DNA from: CAYYYA01 sp964517065
GTDB lineage: Bacteria > Patescibacteriota > Patescibacteriia > UBA1558 > 2-01-FULL-52-15
Assembly (NCBI GenBank): GCA_964517065.1
Contig: CAZFBK010000035.1
Span: forward strand, 1-5,534
Length of the DNA: 5,534 nt
Direction of reading: 5' to 3'
Shown: in pieces, positions 5,501-5,534 of the stretch
Layout of the letters: each line of letters starts with the position of its first letter
Position numbering within the stretch: position 1 is the stretch's first letter
Position numbers and translations under genes: made by a program
The notes under the pieces: generated by a model
Seen by the model: only the letters and a program-made list of their open reading frames with translations
The model's database searches: none
What the model was told of the DNA's origin: nothing

Positions 5501-5534
5501 TTTCAGTGTTGGGCCAGATGTGAATAGAGTAGCT
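2493..5534 (+). CDS. Very large secreted surface protein with parallel beta-helix, 5' part (1014 codons, runs off the window)
   Basis: The frame is open from ATG 2493 to the last base with no stop. Residues 1-26 are a Sec signal peptide: R5, a Phe/Gly core at 10-20, and a likely cut after A-R-A (24-26). Residues 34-105 resemble a G8-type cap ('TWVGGAVPGDGD', 'AAGHTVTV', 'SGATLTLKG'). Residues 160-272 are a spacer with 'GDYYVDHAKGIIYYKSDEV'. Residues 286-590 are right-handed beta-helix coils with about ten N-(T/S/x)-(F/I/V) turns. 'SVTLSW' at 675-680 hints at a short Fn3-like strand. Residues 690-766 form an 'SGTGSGQ...PDATSVYVI' module, and 'RPGSIDIGAYN' (847-857) is a typical beta-helix end. 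Residues 866-949 match DUF5018-like sandwiches ('VPYGT', 'SPTSGSAHDF', 'YTVTAED'). A Gly/Ser hinge (952-968) and a further domain start (980-1014) follow. Secretion and a surface role are inferred. An enzyme (lyase or glycosidase) cannot be ruled out, but no catalytic set is evident. GTG 2472 is an alternative start. No Shine-Dalgarno box is seen. Confidence 0.9.
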   Translation, partial: MYFFRATTIFFGGFFLFFGGIHLARAAAITSTQTGNFDDTATWVGGAVPGDGDTAIIAAGHTVTVTTDTTVGATSGTAAGIEIQGTDASTYGSLVVNSGATLTLKGVNTDTYPALLIDRYAKFLPASGSTVLVDATSDYQTAIVVNGYLVADGVTFGIPTDNISWSNTSGNQVLSNVSAIVMDSDNNIYAIKAVKSSASDVGPISNAAGDGLGSFGDSSFNIVSSDTLTTAVSSYDNLTAAGDYYVDHAKGIIYYKSDEVVVSLTYNYKYGTWYSSGIIATNAVSYSSVLIDNSTFNYWGSNDDTVQGHEYLGGAIIATDKYALGLSNDDRAVRFTGNTFNYCTRAIQVHSGTADADHKIQITDNTFNNCRYNNSYVFGDGLINIGYTSYINISGNTFNTFTPVFNSLGRGTNVGLDIKNNTGTVIDSPNFPEHTYNSYYQNNTITGFGGLTDNGGFQQSGDSSNGSLYYLDNSITRGNRAVRLGSYMVIQRNKFSKMYHHGIVFTPADGYIAGAVLTNNVVYYSDRDMGGGWTLGYNRKQWIDDIIVANNTFDNGIRGINFNDGENTIVLGTRLKIFNNIISNSDQGIYRPADDGSNITKLSLTRLDYNVDYSNATTPTNVKQATFIMDSAEYNTNDARTVLGVTLFQPSYTLPMSTPKSLVAVVSGTSGTNKSVTLSWAGGATQELVQSQGTASSGSSSTLVDSGKSWTDDAFQAMYVKIISGTGSGQVAMIKNNSATSLTIIKNSDDGTWTAPDATSVYVIFNSEVTLSDGVNSVHAGVYLPDLVLTNATYTDSGITIVSHAQSTNPIYTSASTGNFETSGLGSAKSNGLSTDAPSVDITNTARPGSIDIGAYNSTVLSTASLITSFTFATPSATGTINNTDHTVALTVPYGTSVTSLTPTIAVSSGATISPTSGSAHDFSSPVTYTVTAEDTVTTQAYTVTVTVAANSSSGGGSSSSGGGGGGGLPLGALNPPTIPTGGFGMTLNNNNPTTLVRVVPLTFSVGPDVNRVA
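2505..2546 (+). terminator. Intrinsic-terminator-like hairpin inside the signal-peptide codons
   Basis: The arm 2505-2514 (AGAGCTACCA) pairs with 2525-2534 (TGGTGGCTTT) over ten positions, two of them G-U wobbles, around a 10-base loop. A T-tract of 14 T and one C (2532-2546) follows and overlaps the last pairs. This is the form of a rho-independent terminator in the plus direction. It lies within codons 5-18 of the surface-protein gene, about 76 bases after the predicted transcription start. It may act as an attenuator. It may also be a by-product of Phe codons (TTT) in the hydrophobic core. The structure is visible; the function is not proven. Confidence 0.4.
2520..2551 (+). repeat. Direct repeat TTTTTTGGTGG in the signal sequence
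   Basis: TTTTTTGGTGG occurs at 2520-2530 and again at 2541-2551, exactly 21 bases (seven codons) apart, and encodes the doubled F-F-G-G of residues 10-13 and 17-20. The 5' arm TACCAC (2510-2515) can pair with GTGGTA (2548-2553) next to the second copy, as an alternative to the terminator-like stem with the first copy. The repeat suggests a small in-frame duplication, or selection for a Phe/Gly-rich core. Confidence 0.6.
3348..4262 (+). other. Parallel beta-helix coil region of the surface protein
   Basis: Residues 286-590 of the open frame show a recurring turn with Asn followed by T/S/K/V/I and then F/I/V. The key Asn residues are near 293, 338, 365, 396, 421, 443, 473, 493, 520, 551 and 580. 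After the first, neighbours are 20-31 residues apart, the usual rung length of right-handed parallel beta-helices (PbH1-type repeats). Such folds serve in polysaccharide lyases, hydrolases, adhesins and phage tailspikes. The sequence repeats at the protein pattern level only; I see no long DNA-level repeat, so the rungs are old and diverged. Confidence 0.8.
4560..4790 (+). other. Inserted 'SGTGSGQ' beta module within the surface protein
   Basis: Residues 690-766 read as a self-contained small module: 'TLVDSGKSW' (702-710), 'YVKIISGTGSGQVAMI' (719-734), 'NNSATSLTI' (736-744), and 'W..PDATSVYVIF' to close. I recognise this pattern from repeated modules in phage-tail and bacterial surface proteins ('...LtDsgasW...y.v.itsGtGaGQ.r.I..NtattLtv...PDatS.Y'). 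It is placed after the beta-helix rungs and before the DIGAY end motif. Its function is unknown; a structural spacer or binding role is a guess. Confidence 0.6.
5088..5339 (+). other. DUF5018-like beta-sandwich domain of the surface protein
   Basis: Residues 866-949 carry the signature order 'ITSFTF', 'GTINNTDHTVALTVPYGT' (879-896), 'SLTPTIAVSSGATISPTSG' (900-918), 'FSSPVTYTVTAED' (923-935) and 'YTVTVTV' (942-948). Sandwich domains of this kind are common in Bacteroidetes and candidate-phylum surface proteins and act as stalk or spacer units. The acidic/polar beta pattern and length fit. No enzyme role is expected. Confidence 0.75.
5346..5396 (+). repeat. Gly/Ser-rich hinge of the surface protein
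   Basis: Codons 952-968 encode only Ser and Gly (three Ser, three Gly, four Ser, seven Gly) and are followed by a Pro-containing stretch 'LNPPTIPTGG'. This is a flexible linker between the sandwich domain and the next domain, which begins about residue 980. Synonymous codons are mixed (GGA, GGT, GGC), so it is selected at the protein level rather than a recent DNA slippage tract. Confidence 0.85.

Noticed and set aside
236..5534. Recoded UGA (Gly or Trp), as in some candidate-phylum genomes
   Set aside because: Neither recG nor the 1014-codon frame contains an in-frame TGA, and Trp is written TGG, so the standard code suffices.

Overview
The window holds three genes: the 3' tail of one leaving the left edge, a complete recG on the minus strand, and the first 1014 codons of a very large secreted protein that runs off the right edge. 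The standard genetic code fits, because both long frames stay open without needing UGA as a sense codon. The organism is a bacterium. The secreted protein combines a G8-like start, beta-helix coils, a DUF5018-like beta-sandwich, a Gly/Ser hinge and then an 'N-N-x-x-T-T...PLTFSVGPDV' segment. That order resembles surface proteins I know from candidate-phylum Patescibacteria (Parcubacteria and relatives). This placement rests on recall, not a search, and is tentative.

Layout. Positions 1-93 (+) are the last 30 codons of a gene that looks like the C-terminus of a RadA/Lon-type S16-fold protein, RadA being the better match. Positions 94-235 are a convergent gap with hairpins but no clear intrinsic terminator. 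Positions 236-2302 (-) are recG, 688 aa, with all helicase motifs recognisable. Positions 2303-2492 are a very AT-rich divergent intergenic region. It holds a plausible promoter in each direction, three copies of TAATATA and a short inverted repeat over the recG -35. Positions 2493-5534 (+) are the secreted beta-helix protein, which has no stop codon in the window.

How the parts relate. RecG (branched-DNA helicase) and the probable RadA (recombination-associated ATPase) are housekeeping recombination functions. They converge but are not co-transcribed. The surface protein has no obvious functional tie to them; it only shares the divergent control region with recG.

The most unusual points are: (i) a hairpin plus T-run resembling an intrinsic terminator inside the signal-peptide codons of the surface gene; (ii) a recG promoter whose predicted start falls on the A of its ATG, implying a leaderless mRNA; and (iii) the surface protein's architecture, where a separate 'SGTGSGQ' module sits between the beta-helix coils and the DIGAY-type end motif. 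I found no mobile element, CRISPR array, tRNA or rRNA, and nothing that amounts to a demonstrably new multi-gene system.
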